Notes: generated by a model from the sequence alone, not told the origin. Counted from the stretch's first letter, positions 9,796-18,695 are shown. The stretch: 48,536 nt of DNA from an uncultured Bacteroidales bacterium (GCA_902788865.1 CADALZ010000017.1:1-48536); one strand, 5' to 3'. A program made the numbers and translations.

Positions 9796-10514
9796 TACTG
9801 TTCAGGTTCATTGAGTAAGTCCATAAACGCCATTGTCTTGGCTTCCATTTTATTCACGATGCCATCTACCAGTGTCACCAGATAGTTGTAGGCAAACATG
9901 GCGATGATACCTACTATCAAGCCGCCTACCGTGGTGATCATAGCCTGATAGATGCCTCCAGAAAGCAGGGTGATATCGATGTTGTTGCCTGCATTCGACA
10001 TCTCGAAGAAAGCCCTCACCATACCTATCACTGTGCCTAAGAAACCAATCATTGGTGCACCTCCTGCGATGGTAGCCATCACGTTGAGGCCCTTCTCCAG
10101 CTTGGCTACCTCCAGATTGCCGGCATTCTCTATGGCTGCCTGCACATCGTTTACAGGGCGGCCTATGCGGCTGATGCCTCGCTCTATCATGCGGGCGGCA
10201 GGGGTGTCTGTCTTCTGGCAGTAGGTGATGGCTGCCTTCACATTGCCGTCCTTGATGTAGTCTTTTATCTTGAACATGAACTCAGGGTCTTCCTTGTCGG
10301 CCCGCTTGATGACGTAGTAGCGCTCAAAGAGGATGTAGAAGGATATCAGCGAAAGCACCGCCAGCACTATCATGATCCATCCGCCTTTCACGGCAAGATC
10401 CCATAGGTTCATCGTTTGAGCCGCCTCGGCAGTTTCGCTGAGTACGGGCATTGTCTCTACCAAGTCTCCGGCCAGCTCTCCGGCTTGCTGGAGGAAGAAA
10501 ATCAGTAAATTCAT
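9795..10514 (-). CDS. exbB: ExbB/TolQ proton-channel protein
   Basis: The 239-residue membrane protein has three predicted transmembrane helices: one near residues 45-66 and two in the conserved MotA/TolQ/ExbB domain (GGAPMIGFLGTVIGM and GLIVGIIAMFAYNYLV). Together with ExbD it uses the proton gradient to drive the TonB protein encoded downstream. It is the first gene of the group running to the M23 peptidase and is divergent from nadK. Confidence 0.93.
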   Translation of the reverse strand: MNLLIFFLQQAGELAGDLVETMPVLSETAEAAQTMNLWDLAVKGGWIMIVLAVLSLISFYILFERYYVIKRADKEDPEFMFKIKDYIKDGNVKAAITYCQKTDTPAARMIERGISRIGRPVNDVQAAIENAGNLEVAKLEKGLNVMATIAGGAPMIGFLGTVIGMVRAFFEMSNAGNNIDITLLSGGIYQAMITTVGGLIVGIIAMFAYNYLVTLVDGIVNKMEAKTMAFMDLLNEPEQ

Positions 10515-10549
10515 CTCTGTCTATTCGTTTTGTTAGTATTTAGTAAGGA

Positions 10550-10557
10550 CAAAGATA
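10550..10557 (-). promoter_or_regulatory. Bacteroidetes -7 element for exbB
   Basis: The minus strand reads TATCTTTG, a perfect TAnnTTTG, 36 bases before the start codon. No TTTG occurs at the -33 distance. On the opposite strand a one-mismatch form, TATCTTCG at 10599-10606, could serve nadK. Confidence 0.5.
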
Positions 10558-10630
10558 CAAAAACTATTCATACTTGCTTGTTTAAAAAATAAAAATTGTA
10601 TCTTCGCATTGTCAATAAATACTAATTACG

Positions 10631-11500
10631 ATGAAATTTGCCATTATAGGGAACCATTATCAGTCTAAAAAGCCAGCTGCTGCCGAGAAACTCGTGCAAC
10701 TGCTGCGCCAGCACGATGCACAGATTTGCATGGATGTCGATTTCTATCACTTCCTCCGAGAGGAGCAGCATCTCCGACTTCCGAGCATGGATCTGTTCAG
10801 CGGACAAGACTTCAATGCCGACATGATGATAAGCATGGGGGGCGACGGCACGTTCCTGAAAGCAGCCAGTCGGGCCGTGAAAAAGAAAATACCCATTCTG
10901 GGCATCAACACAGGTAGATTGGGCTTCTTGGCAGATATCTCTATCGATGAGATGGAAGACATGGTGAGTGAAATCTATACCAATCATTATAAGATAGAAG
11001 AGCGTGCCATGCTAAGGTTGTGGAGCAATGATGAACGACTGACGCAGGAGCCTTATGCCCTCAACGAGATAGCTCTGCTGAAGCACGATAGCTCATCGAT
11101 GATTTCCATCCGTGCGTCTGTGAATGGCCAGCACCTCAACACCTATCAGGCCGACGGACTCATCGTGGCTACGCCTACTGGCTCCACGGCTTATTCGCTG
11201 AGTGTGGGAGGCCCTATCATCGTGCCTCATAGCCAGACTATGACCCTCACGCCAGTGGCTCCACATAGCCTCACCTGTCGTCCCATCGTGATATGCGATG
11301 AGTGGGAGGTGTCATTAGAGGTGGAGAGCCGCAGCCATAGCTTCTTGGTGTCTGTCGATGGCCGCAGTTTCTCATGTGATGAGCATACCCGCCTTCGCAT
11401 CTCCAAGGCCGATCTGAAACTGAAAATGGTGAAGCGATTCGATCATCACTTCTTCGACACCCTGCGTCGAAAGATGATGTGGGGGGTAGATAGTAGGTAA
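10631..11500 (+). CDS. nadK: NAD kinase
   Basis: NadK phosphorylates NAD to NADP. The 289-residue protein has the GGDG motif at residues 70-73 ([10 protein letters not shown]) and the second signature near residues 183-194 ([13 protein letters not shown]). The length fits the family. It is divergent from exbB, with a 116-base shared promoter region, and is followed by a 316-base non-coding stretch. Confidence 0.97.
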   Translation: MKFAIIGNHYQSKKPAAAEKLVQLLRQHDAQICMDVDFYHFLREEQHLRLPSMDLFSGQDFNADMMISMGGDGTFLKAASRAVKKKIPILGINTGRLGFLADISIDEMEDMVSEIYTNHYKIEERAMLRLWSNDERLTQEPYALNEIALLKHDSSSMISIRASVNGQHLNTYQADGLIVATPTGSTAYSLSVGGPIIVPHSQTMTLTPVAPHSLTCRPIVICDEWEVSLEVESRSHSFLVSVDGRSFSCDEHTRLRISKADLKLKMVKRFDHHFFDTLRRKMMWGVDSR

Positions 11501-11514
11501 CGATTGCCCAAGCG

Positions 11515-11665
11515 TTAAAGAAAATTTGCGCGTGTGCGCAGCAACAATTTTTCCAGCGCACAGAAGGGATTTTCTAACTGCGAAAATATTTTTTTCCAGT
11601 TGTGAACAATTATGCCCACAACTGTGAACATTTTTGCTCACAACAGTGGACAGACGTGAGCATAA
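11515..11665. repeat. Array of short palindromic words with AT-rich spacers
   Basis: The 316 bases between nadK and mdh contain no supported gene apart from the mdh promoter. This part is built of short self-complementary or related words (TTGCGCGTGTGCGC, CAGTTGTGAAC, CCACAACTGTG, CTCACAACAGTGG) separated by runs of A/T every 20-30 bases. Several words recur in the array at 43370-43530. The function is unknown. Confidence 0.45.
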
Positions 11666-11744
11666 TGAAACACTTCTTTTTGCCACCTGCACTTGACATA
11701 CTGCATAAATATCACATTTTTATAAAAAATAAACGTCTTTTAGG

Positions 11745-11775
11745 TTGGGCGTATCATGAAACTTTCTTATTTTTG
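11745..11775 (+). promoter_or_regulatory. Promoter of mdh
   Basis: A -33-like TTGG (11745-11748; one mismatch to TTTG), a 19-base spacer, and a perfect -7 TATTTTTG (11768-11775) lie 41 bases before the mdh start codon. Confidence 0.65.
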
Positions 11776-11816
11776 CAGTTGCGAAGAAAAACAAGTTAAA
11801 CTTAAAAATAAAAAGT

Positions 11817-12803
11817 ATGAAATTCTTAACTGATGAGAAATTGGTCATTGTTGGTGCTGGTGGTATGATCGGCTCTAACATGGCGCAGAGCGTTCTGATG
11901 CTGGGCTTGACTCCTAACATCTGTTTGTATGATATCTATGAGCCAGGTGTTCATGGTGTTTATGATGAAATGTGCCACTGCGCATTCCCAGAAGCAAACA
12001 TCTCTTATACAGTAGATCCTGCTGAGGCTTTCACTGGTGCTAAGTATATCATCTCTTCTGGCGGTGCTCCTCGTAAGGAGGGTATGACCCGTGAAGACTT
12101 GCTGAAGGGTAACTGCCAGATAGCAGCCGACTTCGGTGAGAACATCAAGAAGTATTGCCCAGATGTGAAGCACGTGGTGGTGATCTTCAACCCTGCTGAT
12201 GTTACTGCTCTGACTGCACTGATTCACTCAGGTCTGAAGCCAAATCAGCTGACTTCTCTGGCTGCTCTTGATAGCACACGTCTGCAGCAGCAGTTGGCAC
12301 AGGAGTTCGGCGTTCGTCAGGACAAAGTAACTAATGCTTACACTTATGGTGGTCATGGTGAACAGATGGCTGTATTTGCCAGCAAGGCTCTCATCGATGG
12401 CAAGCCTCTCTGCGAGCTGCCTCTGTCTGCAGAGCGTTGGGCTGAGATCAAGCACATGACTATCCAGGGTGGTAGCAATATCATCAAGCTGCGTGGTCGT
12501 TCTTCATTCCAGAGCCCTGCTTATCAGGCTGTTAAGATGATCGAGGGCGCTATGGGTGGCGAACCTTTCACTTGGCCTGCTGGCTGCTTCGTAAAGGCAT
12601 TCGGCTTTGAGAACGTGATGATGGCTATGCCTACCACTATCGACAAGGACGGCGTTCACTTCACTAAGCCTGAGGGTACTGCAGAGGAAATGGCTGCCCT
12701 GAACGCTTCTTACGAGCACCTGCAGAAGATGCGCGATGAGCTGGTGACTCTGAACATCATTCCTCCTATCTCTGAGTGGAATAAGGAGAATCCAAACCTC
12801 TGA
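11817..12803 (+). CDS. mdh: Malate dehydrogenase
   Basis: This enzyme oxidises malate to oxaloacetate with NAD, or runs in reverse in the reductive branch used by succinate-producing Bacteroidales. The 328-residue protein has the Rossmann motif VGAGGMIG (residues ~11-18), a conserved NPADV, LDSTR with the substrate arginine, and a GGHGEQM segment carrying the catalytic histidine. It belongs to the LDH/MDH superfamily variant typical of Bacteroidetes. It is monocistronic, with its own promoter and a strong terminator. Codon use is biased towards favoured codons, in keeping with high expression. Confidence 0.95.
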   Translation: MKFLTDEKLVIVGAGGMIGSNMAQSVLMLGLTPNICLYDIYEPGVHGVYDEMCHCAFPEANISYTVDPAEAFTGAKYIISSGGAPRKEGMTREDLLKGNCQIAADFGENIKKYCPDVKHVVVIFNPADVTALTALIHSGLKPNQLTSLAALDSTRLQQQLAQEFGVRQDKVTNAYTYGGHGEQMAVFASKALIDGKPLCELPLSAERWAEIKHMTIQGGSNIIKLRGRSSFQSPAYQAVKMIEGAMGGEPFTWPAGCFVKAFGFENVMMAMPTTIDKDGVHFTKPEGTAEEMAALNASYEHLQKMRDELVTLNIIPPISEWNKENPNL

Positions 12804-12825
12804 TTTTAAAGGTTTTTAGTATAGA

Positions 12826-12863
12826 GCCGTGTCGCTTTTAACATATTGCGACACGGCTTTTTT
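12826..12863 (+). terminator. Rho-independent terminator of mdh
   Basis: A perfect 10-base stem (GCCGTGTCGC at 12826-12835 with GCGACACGGC at 12848-12857) is followed by six T. Confidence 0.95.
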
Positions 12864-12892
12864 GGTGATATGCAGTTTATTGCTTAACTTTG
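12861..12892 (+). promoter_or_regulatory. Promoter of the coiled-coil protein gene, overlapping the mdh terminator
   Basis: TTTG at 12861-12864, a 20-base spacer, and TAACTTTG at 12885-12892 match both consensus boxes exactly. The -33 TTTG is formed by the T tract of the mdh terminator. Confidence 0.75.
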
Positions 12893-12915
12893 CGGCGTCT
12901 ATTAACTTATAATGT

Positions 12916-13788
12916 ATGAAAAAGAACGTCATTTTTTCTATTATAGCCGTGTTGCTGTTGGCAGCTATGGGAGTGCTGGCCTATCTTCTGATGACAGAGC
13001 GTCAGGCAAATACGGAGCTTCGTGAGGAGTTCCGACTGGAAAAGGAAGACTTGGAGAGTGAGTACACCACCTTTGCACGCCAGTATGATGAGCTGAAACT
13101 CACTGTGTCTAACGATTCTCTGGCACAGCTTCTGGAGCAGGAACAGCTCAAAACGCAGCGCTTGCTGGAAGAACTTCGCACGGTGAAAAGCACCAATGCC
13201 ACAGAGATTCGTCGTCTGAAAAACGAGCTGGCCACACTGCGCACTGTGATGGTGAGCTACATTAATCAGATAGACTCACTGAATCAAATTAATGCTCAGC
13301 AGAAGGTGGTTATAGCAGAGGTGACGCAGAAGTACAACGATGCCTCACGCCAGATAACCAATCTGACAGAAGAGCGCAATACACTCACAGAGCAAGTGAC
13401 GCTGGCTTCGCAGCTGGATGCTACGGGCATTCGCGTAGTGCCACTGAACAAGCGTGGCAAAGAGGCTAAGCGCACCAAAGATACAGAGAAGCTGCAAATC
13501 AGTTTCAACATCGCCAAGAATATCACAGCAAAGACTGGTGATCGCACACTTTATGTGCGCATCCTGAAGCCCGATAATGATGTGCTGACGCGTGATGCTT
13601 CGGATACTTTCAGCTATGAGAATCGCCAACTGACATATTCCATCAAGAAATACATAGAATATACAGGTGAGGAGCAGGCCGTAAGCGTGTATTGGGATGT
13701 ACAGGAGTTCCTCTACGCCGGCAACTATCGGCTTGACATTTTTGCAGAAGGCAATCTGATAGGTTCTTCTACTTTCAGTTTGAAGTAG
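12916..13788 (+). CDS. Membrane-anchored coiled-coil protein of unknown function
   Basis: The 290-residue protein has one N-terminal membrane helix (residues ~5-27) and a long coiled coil of heptad-like Leu/Glu/Arg repeats (residues ~28-165). A C-terminal globular domain of ~110 residues contains LQISFNIAKNIT and LYVRILKPDNDVL and ends in beta-rich sequence. The last domain looks like a beta-sandwich. I do not recognise a named family, although proteins of this shape are common in Bacteroidales. The C-terminal domain is probably periplasmic. It has its own promoter and a shared bidirectional terminator with galK. Confidence 0.8.
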   Translation: MKKNVIFSIIAVLLLAAMGVLAYLLMTERQANTELREEFRLEKEDLESEYTTFARQYDELKLTVSNDSLAQLLEQEQLKTQRLLEELRTVKSTNATEIRRLKNELATLRTVMVSYINQIDSLNQINAQQKVVIAEVTQKYNDASRQITNLTEERNTLTEQVTLASQLDATGIRVVPLNKRGKEAKRTKDTEKLQISFNIAKNITAKTGDRTLYVRILKPDNDVLTRDASDTFSYENRQLTYSIKKYIEYTGEEQAVSVYWDVQEFLYAGNYRLDIFAEGNLIGSSTFSLK

Positions 13789-13812
13789 GGTAGGGGTTTA
13801 TCCGTAGATAAA

Positions 13813-13849
13813 AGAAGAGGGCGATGCCATACGGCACCGCCCTTCTTTT
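13813..13849. terminator. Bidirectional terminator between the coiled-coil gene and galK
   Basis: The arms GAAGAGGGCG and CGCCCTTCTTTT pair with one bulged base around a loop that itself contains TGCC/GGCA. T-rich flanks on both strands fit the convergent genes on either side. Confidence 0.75.
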
Positions 13850-13865
13850 GTGTCTCAATCAGCAG

Positions 13866-15020
13866 TTATGCCAGTCTGCGAGCGCCGTCGTCAATAACTA
13901 CGTCGTAGATCTTAGCAACCTTCTTGAATTTCTCATAATACTGCTTGCGAACTTGCTCAACGAAGGTGCTATAAAGTTCGTCCTTTACCAGGTTGATGGT
14001 GCAGCCACCAAAGCCACCGCCCATCACGCGTGAACCTGTCACACCGCAGTCGAAGGCCACGTCGTTCAGGAAGTCGAGCTCTTCGCAGCTTACCTCGTAG
14101 AGTTTGCTCATACCTTGATGAGTCTCGTACATCTTCTGACCAACAGTCTCATAGTCGTTCTTCTCCAAAGCTTCGCAAACGTCTAGTACGCGCTGGATTT
14201 CCTCGATGACGTATTCAGCACGCTTGTAGTCTTCTTCGCTTACCTTGCCCTTCACCTCAGCCAGCATGTCCATGTTAGCATCACGCAGGAATTCCACCTC
14301 TGGATGCAGTTCATGCAGAGCAGCCACTACATTCTCGCAGCTCTGACGGCGCTGATTATAAGCGCTGGAAGCCAACTCATGCTTCACAACAGAATCTACC
14401 AACACCAAGCGGTAGCCCTTAGGTTCGAAGTGATAGTACTGATACTCTAAAGAGCGGCAGTCCAGGAGGATGAGGTTGTCTTTCTTTCCGAACACAGAGG
14501 CAAACTGATCCATGATGCCACACTTCACACCACAATAGTTGTGCTCGGTGGCCTGTCCTACCTTAGCCAGTTCGAACTTATCAACCTTACCTTCTCCGAA
14601 GAGGTCGTTCAAAGCATAGGCATAGGTACTTTCCAATGCGGCAGATGATGACATGCCGGCACCCAATGGAACGTCACCAGCGAAAGCTGTGTTGAAGCCT
14701 TTCACCTCTACGCCCCGTTTTATCATTTCTCTACAAACGCCGAAGATGTAGCGTGCCCAACTGGTGCGTGGGGCGTCTTCTTCGTTGAGGCCAAACTCTA
14801 CCATATCCTTCATGTTGATGGAGTATGCTCTCACCTTGTTTGTGCCGTTGGGCTTAAGCTCAGCCATGATGCCCTTGTCTACTGCTCCTGGGAATACAAA
14901 TCCCCCGTTATAGTCTGTGTGCTCACCTATCAAGTTGATGCGACCTGGAGATGTGTAGATAGCACCTGTGCTTCCGTCAAAATGCTTGATGAAGCGACTT
15001 CTTACGTATTCTATATCCAT
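13866..15020 (-). CDS. galK: Galactokinase
   Basis: GalK phosphorylates galactose at C1, the entry to the Leloir pathway. The 384-residue GHMP kinase has the N-terminal galactose-binding signature GRINLIGEHTDYNGG (residues ~25-39), the ATP loop PLGAGMSSSAALE, and the C-terminal GGFGGCTI motif. It is the last gene of the galM - sugar transporter - galK group. 108 bases containing an inverted repeat separate it from the transporter. Confidence 0.97.
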   Translation of the reverse strand: MDIEYVRSRFIKHFDGSTGAIYTSPGRINLIGEHTDYNGGFVFPGAVDKGIMAELKPNGTNKVRAYSINMKDMVEFGLNEEDAPRTSWARYIFGVCREMIKRGVEVKGFNTAFAGDVPLGAGMSSSAALESTYAYALNDLFGEGKVDKFELAKVGQATEHNYCGVKCGIMDQFASVFGKKDNLILLDCRSLEYQYYHFEPKGYRLVLVDSVVKHELASSAYNQRRQSCENVVAALHELHPEVEFLRDANMDMLAEVKGKVSEEDYKRAEYVIEEIQRVLDVCEALEKNDYETVGQKMYETHQGMSKLYEVSCEELDFLNDVAFDCGVTGSRVMGGGFGGCTINLVKDELYSTFVEQVRKQYYEKFKKVAKIYDVVIDDGARRLA

Positions 15021-15050
15021 AATGCTTTGAATTTAAGAAATTATTGAAAA

Positions 15051-15121
15051 TGGAGCATTGTACATAGAACATCAAGTTATCTGCACAGAGGCAAAGCTTG
15101 ATGTCCTATGTTCAATGTCCA
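15051..15121. repeat. Imperfect inverted repeat between the sugar transporter and galK
   Basis: The arms 15051-15076 and 15097-15121 pair over about 25 bases with a few mismatches (shared cores ACATAG and ACATCAAG). The hairpin fills most of the intergenic space inside the galactose operon. It has no T tract, so it is more likely a small repetitive element or a processing site than a terminator. Confidence 0.7.
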
Positions 15122-15128
15122 ATAGATA

Positions 15129-16454
15129 TTAGTCAACCTTAATGTCCTTGTTGACATTCTTGCTACCGATCAGTGCATAAAAAATCATGTATGCGAGAAC
15201 GGCAATAACAATGACGTAGCTGATACGCAGTGAACCCATAGTGGTACCTACGATAGAGTTCTGGATCAATGGCAGGATACCGCCACCAACTACCATCATC
15301 ATGAAGATACCAGAAGCTTTCTCTGTGTACTTGCCCAGACCCTCAGTGGCCAGATTGAAGATGCAGCCCCACATGATAGAGGTGCAGAGACCCATCAGCA
15401 CGAGGAATACGGTGAACAAAGGCACATTGTTTACTGCGAATGAACCATTGCTGAAACCAACCATTGAAACGCCAGTAGTAGCAGGAACAACCATAGAGAT
15501 GAGTACCAATACGATACCTACACAAGATACACAAAGCAACTGAGTGCGGCTTGAAATCTTACCACTGATGAAACCTGAAGTCAGACGACCTACCAACATC
15601 AACAGCCAGTAGAGACCTGTCATACCACCGATGATGGCAGCTGCATTGGCAGAATTTGCAGGATCAAACAGGTTGAAGTTCGCTTCCTTGCCTAAGAAGT
15701 TACCGAAAGTATTTGGGATACCAACTTCCATACCTACATAGCAGAAGATTGCGATGGCACCCAACACGAAGTGACGGAAGCTCCAAGGGCTGTGAGGATC
15801 TTTCACAGCTGAAACTTCAGCTTTCTGCTGACGTGGCTCCTGAATCTTGGCGAAATAGATTACGATGAAAGCTACTACGAAGATAGCGATAGCACCAAAC
15901 AGCATAGGGCTTACATCAGTAATCTTAGTGCTCTTAGTAATAGCACCTACATAGGCACCTACCATGATAGGAGCGATGGTTCCTGCGAATGAGTTGCAAG
16001 CACCACCGAGCTGCAGCAGCTGGTTACCCTTAGTACCACCACCACCGATAAGGTTCAGCATAGGATTCACCACGGTGTTGAGCATACATACGCAAAGGCC
16101 GCATACAAATGCACCCAGCAGATAGATGCTGAAACCAGCTACACCAGCACTGAAACCAGAAGCATACTGAATCAGCAAACCTACGATACCTACTGCGATA
16201 GCAATAAGGGCAGTCTTCTTGTAGCCAACCTTAGTCAGCATGTTGCCAGCAGGAATACCCATGAACAGATAGGCAAGGAAGTTCATGAAGTTACCCATGA
16301 AACCGAGTGCAGGGTTGTTACCCACAGCATCGTCCATTGTCCAAATGTTACCAACAGGCGCAGCCATGTTGGTTACGAATGCAATCATTGCAAACAGGAA
16401 AAACATGGTGATAATGGCTACCATGTTTCCGCTTTTCTGTTGTTCTTGTGACAT
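15129..16454 (-). CDS. Glucose/galactose-type MFS transporter (FucP/GluP family)
   Basis: The 441-residue protein has about twelve transmembrane helices and the fucose/glucose/galactose-proton symporter pattern: a PVGN-type N-terminus, GIPAGNMLTKVGYKK between helices 2 and 3, and NPMLNLIGG...GNQLLQLGGACNSFAG in the middle. Sugar:H+ symport at the inner membrane is inferred from the family. Galactose or glucose is the likely substrate because galM lies upstream and galK downstream on the same strand. Confidence 0.92.
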   Translation of the reverse strand: MSQEQQKSGNMVAIITMFFLFAMIAFVTNMAAPVGNIWTMDDAVGNNPALGFMGNFMNFLAYLFMGIPAGNMLTKVGYKKTALIAIAVGIVGLLIQYASGFSAGVAGFSIYLLGAFVCGLCVCMLNTVVNPMLNLIGGGGTKGNQLLQLGGACNSFAGTIAPIMVGAYVGAITKSTKITDVSPMLFGAIAIFVVAFIVIYFAKIQEPRQQKAEVSAVKDPHSPWSFRHFVLGAIAIFCYVGMEVGIPNTFGNFLGKEANFNLFDPANSANAAAIIGGMTGLYWLLMLVGRLTSGFISGKISSRTQLLCVSCVGIVLVLISMVVPATTGVSMVGFSNGSFAVNNVPLFTVFLVLMGLCTSIMWGCIFNLATEGLGKYTEKASGIFMMMVVGGGILPLIQNSIVGTTMGSLRISYVIVIAVLAYMIFYALIGSKNVNKDIKVD

Positions 16455-16496
16455 AGTTTAAATTTTTAAAGTTTATATTAAAGTTAATTATTCTTC

Positions 16497-17594
16497 TTAT
16501 TCAATCACCCCAAACTTATAGATGGTCTTCTGCCTATATTCGTCATCTGGCATCAGAACTGCTGATGGGAAATGGGCTTTGTTTGGCGTATCAGGGAAAC
16601 ACTGTGCCTCAAAGCAAATGGCACTACGTGCGGGGAAGGTGGCTCCATGTGTGCCACTGAAACCTCCAAGCCAATTACCTGTATAGAGTTGAACGCCATT
16701 TTCTGTGGTGTACACCTCCATGCTTCGTCCACTTTGAGGTTCTGTACAGATAGCTGCTAAACTTAGCTCCCCAGCTTCCACCTTATTTAATACATAGCAG
16801 TGGTCGTATCCTGTGCCATTCTTCAGTTGCTGGAAGTCGGCATCGATACGCTCGCCAACTGTATGGGGCGTTCGGAAGTCCATCGGGGTGCCTTCTACCT
16901 TTAGTATTTCTCCTGTAGGAATAGAAACCTCGTCAATCGGGATGTAATAATCCGCATTGATAGTCACCACATTATTTAATATAGTAGGACTTGGATTGGC
17001 AATACCCGCCAGATTGAAGAACCCATGATTGGTCAGGTTGATGATAGTAGGCTGATCTGTCACTGCCTTATATTCAATCTCCAAAGCGTTGCAGTCGTCT
17101 GCCAGATGATAGCTCATCTCAATATCCAAGTTGCCAGGGAATCCTTCTTCACCATCTGCGGAGTGGTATCTGAAGAGGATAGTCTGTGCATCAGTCTGCT
17201 CTGCATCCCATACTCTGGCATGAAATCCTGTAGGACCTCCATGGAGAGAGTTGGGGCCATTGTTTATGGTAAGATTGTATTCTTTTCCGAATAAGGTAAA
17301 TCTACCTTTGGCAATGCGGTTTCCATATCTGCCGATGGTAGTGCTGAGGAAAGGCTCTGGGCTGTGGATAGTTTCTTCGATGGAATCATGGCTTAACACG
17401 ACATTAGCGTAATGGCCATATTTGTCGGGAACCATGATGGAGATGAGTGCACATCCGTAATTAGTAACAGAAACCTCCATTCCCAAGGGGTTCTTGAGGA
17501 TGTATAGGTCTGTATGTTTTCCATTTATGTCTGCCTGGAATGCTTGTCTATTCAAGGCAGACAGACCCGTTTCTATCGGTGTAGAACTTGTCAT
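16497..17594 (-). CDS. galM: Aldose 1-epimerase (mutarotase)
   Basis: GalM interconverts the alpha and beta anomers of galactose and glucose, supplying alpha-galactose to GalK. The 365-residue protein has the family features: NxxNR-like TTIGRYGNRIAKG, the catalytic histidine region LTNHGFFNLAG, and the late FEAQCFPDTPN motif near residue ~330. No signal peptide is seen, so it is cytoplasmic. It is the first gene of the galactose operon. Confidence 0.95.
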   Translation of the reverse strand: MTSSTPIETGLSALNRQAFQADINGKHTDLYILKNPLGMEVSVTNYGCALISIMVPDKYGHYANVVLSHDSIEETIHSPEPFLSTTIGRYGNRIAKGRFTLFGKEYNLTINNGPNSLHGGPTGFHARVWDAEQTDAQTILFRYHSADGEEGFPGNLDIEMSYHLADDCNALEIEYKAVTDQPTIINLTNHGFFNLAGIANPSPTILNNVVTINADYYIPIDEVSIPTGEILKVEGTPMDFRTPHTVGERIDADFQQLKNGTGYDHCYVLNKVEAGELSLAAICTEPQSGRSMEVYTTENGVQLYTGNWLGGFSGTHGATFPARSAICFEAQCFPDTPNKAHFPSAVLMPDDEYRQKTIYKFGVIE

Positions 17595-17620
17595 GACATG
17601 ATTATTAGCTATATTACTTG

Positions 17621-17652
17621 CAAATTAAGTGAATTTCTTTTATTCTCCCAAA
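17621..17652 (-). promoter_or_regulatory. Possible promoter of the galactose operon
   Basis: On the minus strand TTTG (17649-17652) is followed after 20 bases by TTAATTTG (17621-17628), one mismatch from TAnnTTTG and 27 bases before galM. The rest of the 200 bases upstream of galM holds only the hairpin at 17740-17761. Confidence 0.45.
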
Positions 17653-17739
17653 AGTTTTGCGAAGAATTGACGATTAAAAGTTCATTTTTTTTATTAGAAA
17701 GTTTGTGGGGAATCCTTTTAGATGGGATAAAGGAATATT

Positions 17740-17761
17740 GACCTAGATGAAGATCTAGGTC
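17740..17761. terminator. Perfect 9-bp hairpin downstream of the YtxH/holin-like operon
   Basis: GACCTAGAT and ATCTAGGTC pair perfectly around GAAG. It lies about 35 bases after the last stop codon of the minus-strand operon but has no T tract, so termination is only one possibility; a protein-binding palindrome for galM regulation is another. Confidence 0.45.
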
Positions 17762-17794
17762 TAAACATGGAATTGTGTGTTGATTTGCGGGCTG

Positions 17795-18031
17795 CTATTT
17801 AAACACCTTTCGGAAGGCCTTGAGGATCTTCATGCCAATGAGTAGTCCGTCGAACATAAACATTCCAGTGTTGACAGCTTTCATGATGCCGTTGGACTTA
17901 TTGGCGATAGGCTTTAGTGGAGAGAAAAGCTGACGCGTGGAAGTAGTTATCGTATCCTGATGGACGCGAATCTTCTTCAGTACTTCTGCTTTTTGCTTAG
18001 CAATGTCCTCAAGCGTTATTTCTTTCTCCAT
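17795..18031 (-). CDS. Small protein of unknown function in the YtxH/holin-like operon
   Basis: The 78-residue protein has a charged N-terminal half (MEKEITLEDIAKQKAEVLKK) and a hydrophobic C-terminal stretch around residues 53-70 (GMFMFDGLLIGMKILKAF) that may be a membrane helix. It overlaps the holin-like gene by 23 bases, so it is certainly part of the same operon. I do not recognise a family; operon position suggests an envelope-stress accessory. Confidence 0.75.
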   Translation of the reverse strand: MEKEITLEDIAKQKAEVLKKIRVHQDTITTSTRQLFSPLKPIANKSNGIMKAVNTGMFMFDGLLIGMKILKAFRKVFK

Positions 18032-18434
18032 TGTCCGGTTCGTTGTTATTGATGGTTGCTGTGATTGATTGGCCGTTTTCTTTGTCTTTCAGGAAAATCT
18101 TAGCAAGGAAATTGACCATTGGGCTGATTATCAGTCGCTGGCGCTGATGGTAGATGACAAGCATGACTAAAATTAAGAATAAAGTTATCAGTCCAAAACT
18201 GACCATCAAACCACCTATCTTAGGAGCTAAAACGTAGGCAAGTGTAAAAGAAAAATAAAACAGCGCCACCATGCCTAGAACCACCAATATTAAAACCAGT
18301 ATAAGGGTTGAAAGTAAGATAGTCAGCTTTTCTGTCAACTCCAAACGCACATACTCCTTTTGAAGCTCAAGGTAAGTCTTGGCTTCTGTTACGATTTGCT
18401 GTATGGATTCAGAACTCTTGTCTCCTAGAAACAT
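18009..18434 (-). CDS. Phage-holin-family (holin-X-like) membrane protein
   Basis: The 141-residue protein has an N-terminal amphipathic helix (residues ~8-40) and two strongly hydrophobic helices (residues ~42-68 and ~72-95) with a short loop. A basic tail and a polar Asn-rich end follow. This matches the actinobacterial-type holin-X superfamily that is common next to YtxH genes in Bacteroidetes. Despite the name there is no phage context here. It is probably an inner-membrane stress protein. Confidence 0.8.
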   Translation of the reverse strand: MFLGDKSSESIQQIVTEAKTYLELQKEYVRLELTEKLTILLSTLILVLILVVLGMVALFYFSFTLAYVLAPKIGGLMVSFGLITLFLILVMLVIYHQRQRLIISPMVNFLAKIFLKDKENGQSITATINNNEPDNGERNNA

Positions 18435-18458
18435 AGTGGTACTGTTTTCTTTTCTTAG

Positions 18459-18662
18459 TTAATCCACAGGATCTGCTGCACTGGCCAACTCATCAGCAAG
18501 TTCGTCTAAATCTTCCTTGCTGAGCTTGATGCCTTTCTTGCGAAGAATCTCTGCAATCTTAGTGCGGGTATCTGTGCCTTTTTCTGGCGCAAACAGAATA
18601 CCAAAGGCTGCTCCAACAAGAGCGCCTGTCAAAAAAGTAGCAAAAACATTAAAGCCTCTCAT
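18459..18662 (-). CDS. YtxH-domain small membrane protein
   Basis: The 67-residue protein has a single glycine/alanine-rich membrane helix (FATFLTGALVGAAFGILFAP) followed by the signature EKGTDTR and a charged helix, as in YtxH proteins. An in-frame ATG at 18714-18716 would add 18 residues, but the promoter at 18696-18725 places the RNA start downstream of it. The ATG at 18660-18662 is also preceded by an AAAGGAG-like sequence, unusual for this phylum. It is the first gene of a three-gene envelope operon. Confidence 0.85.
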   Translation of the reverse strand: MRGFNVFATFLTGALVGAAFGILFAPEKGTDTRTKIAEILRKKGIKLSKEDLDELADELASAADPVD

Positions 18663-18695
18663 GATAAAACTCCTTTCTTTCTTAGTTTGATAAAG

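Noticed and set aside
18009-18434. Prophage holin
   Set aside because: The holin-X-like protein sits in a YtxH envelope operon with no phage genes nearby.
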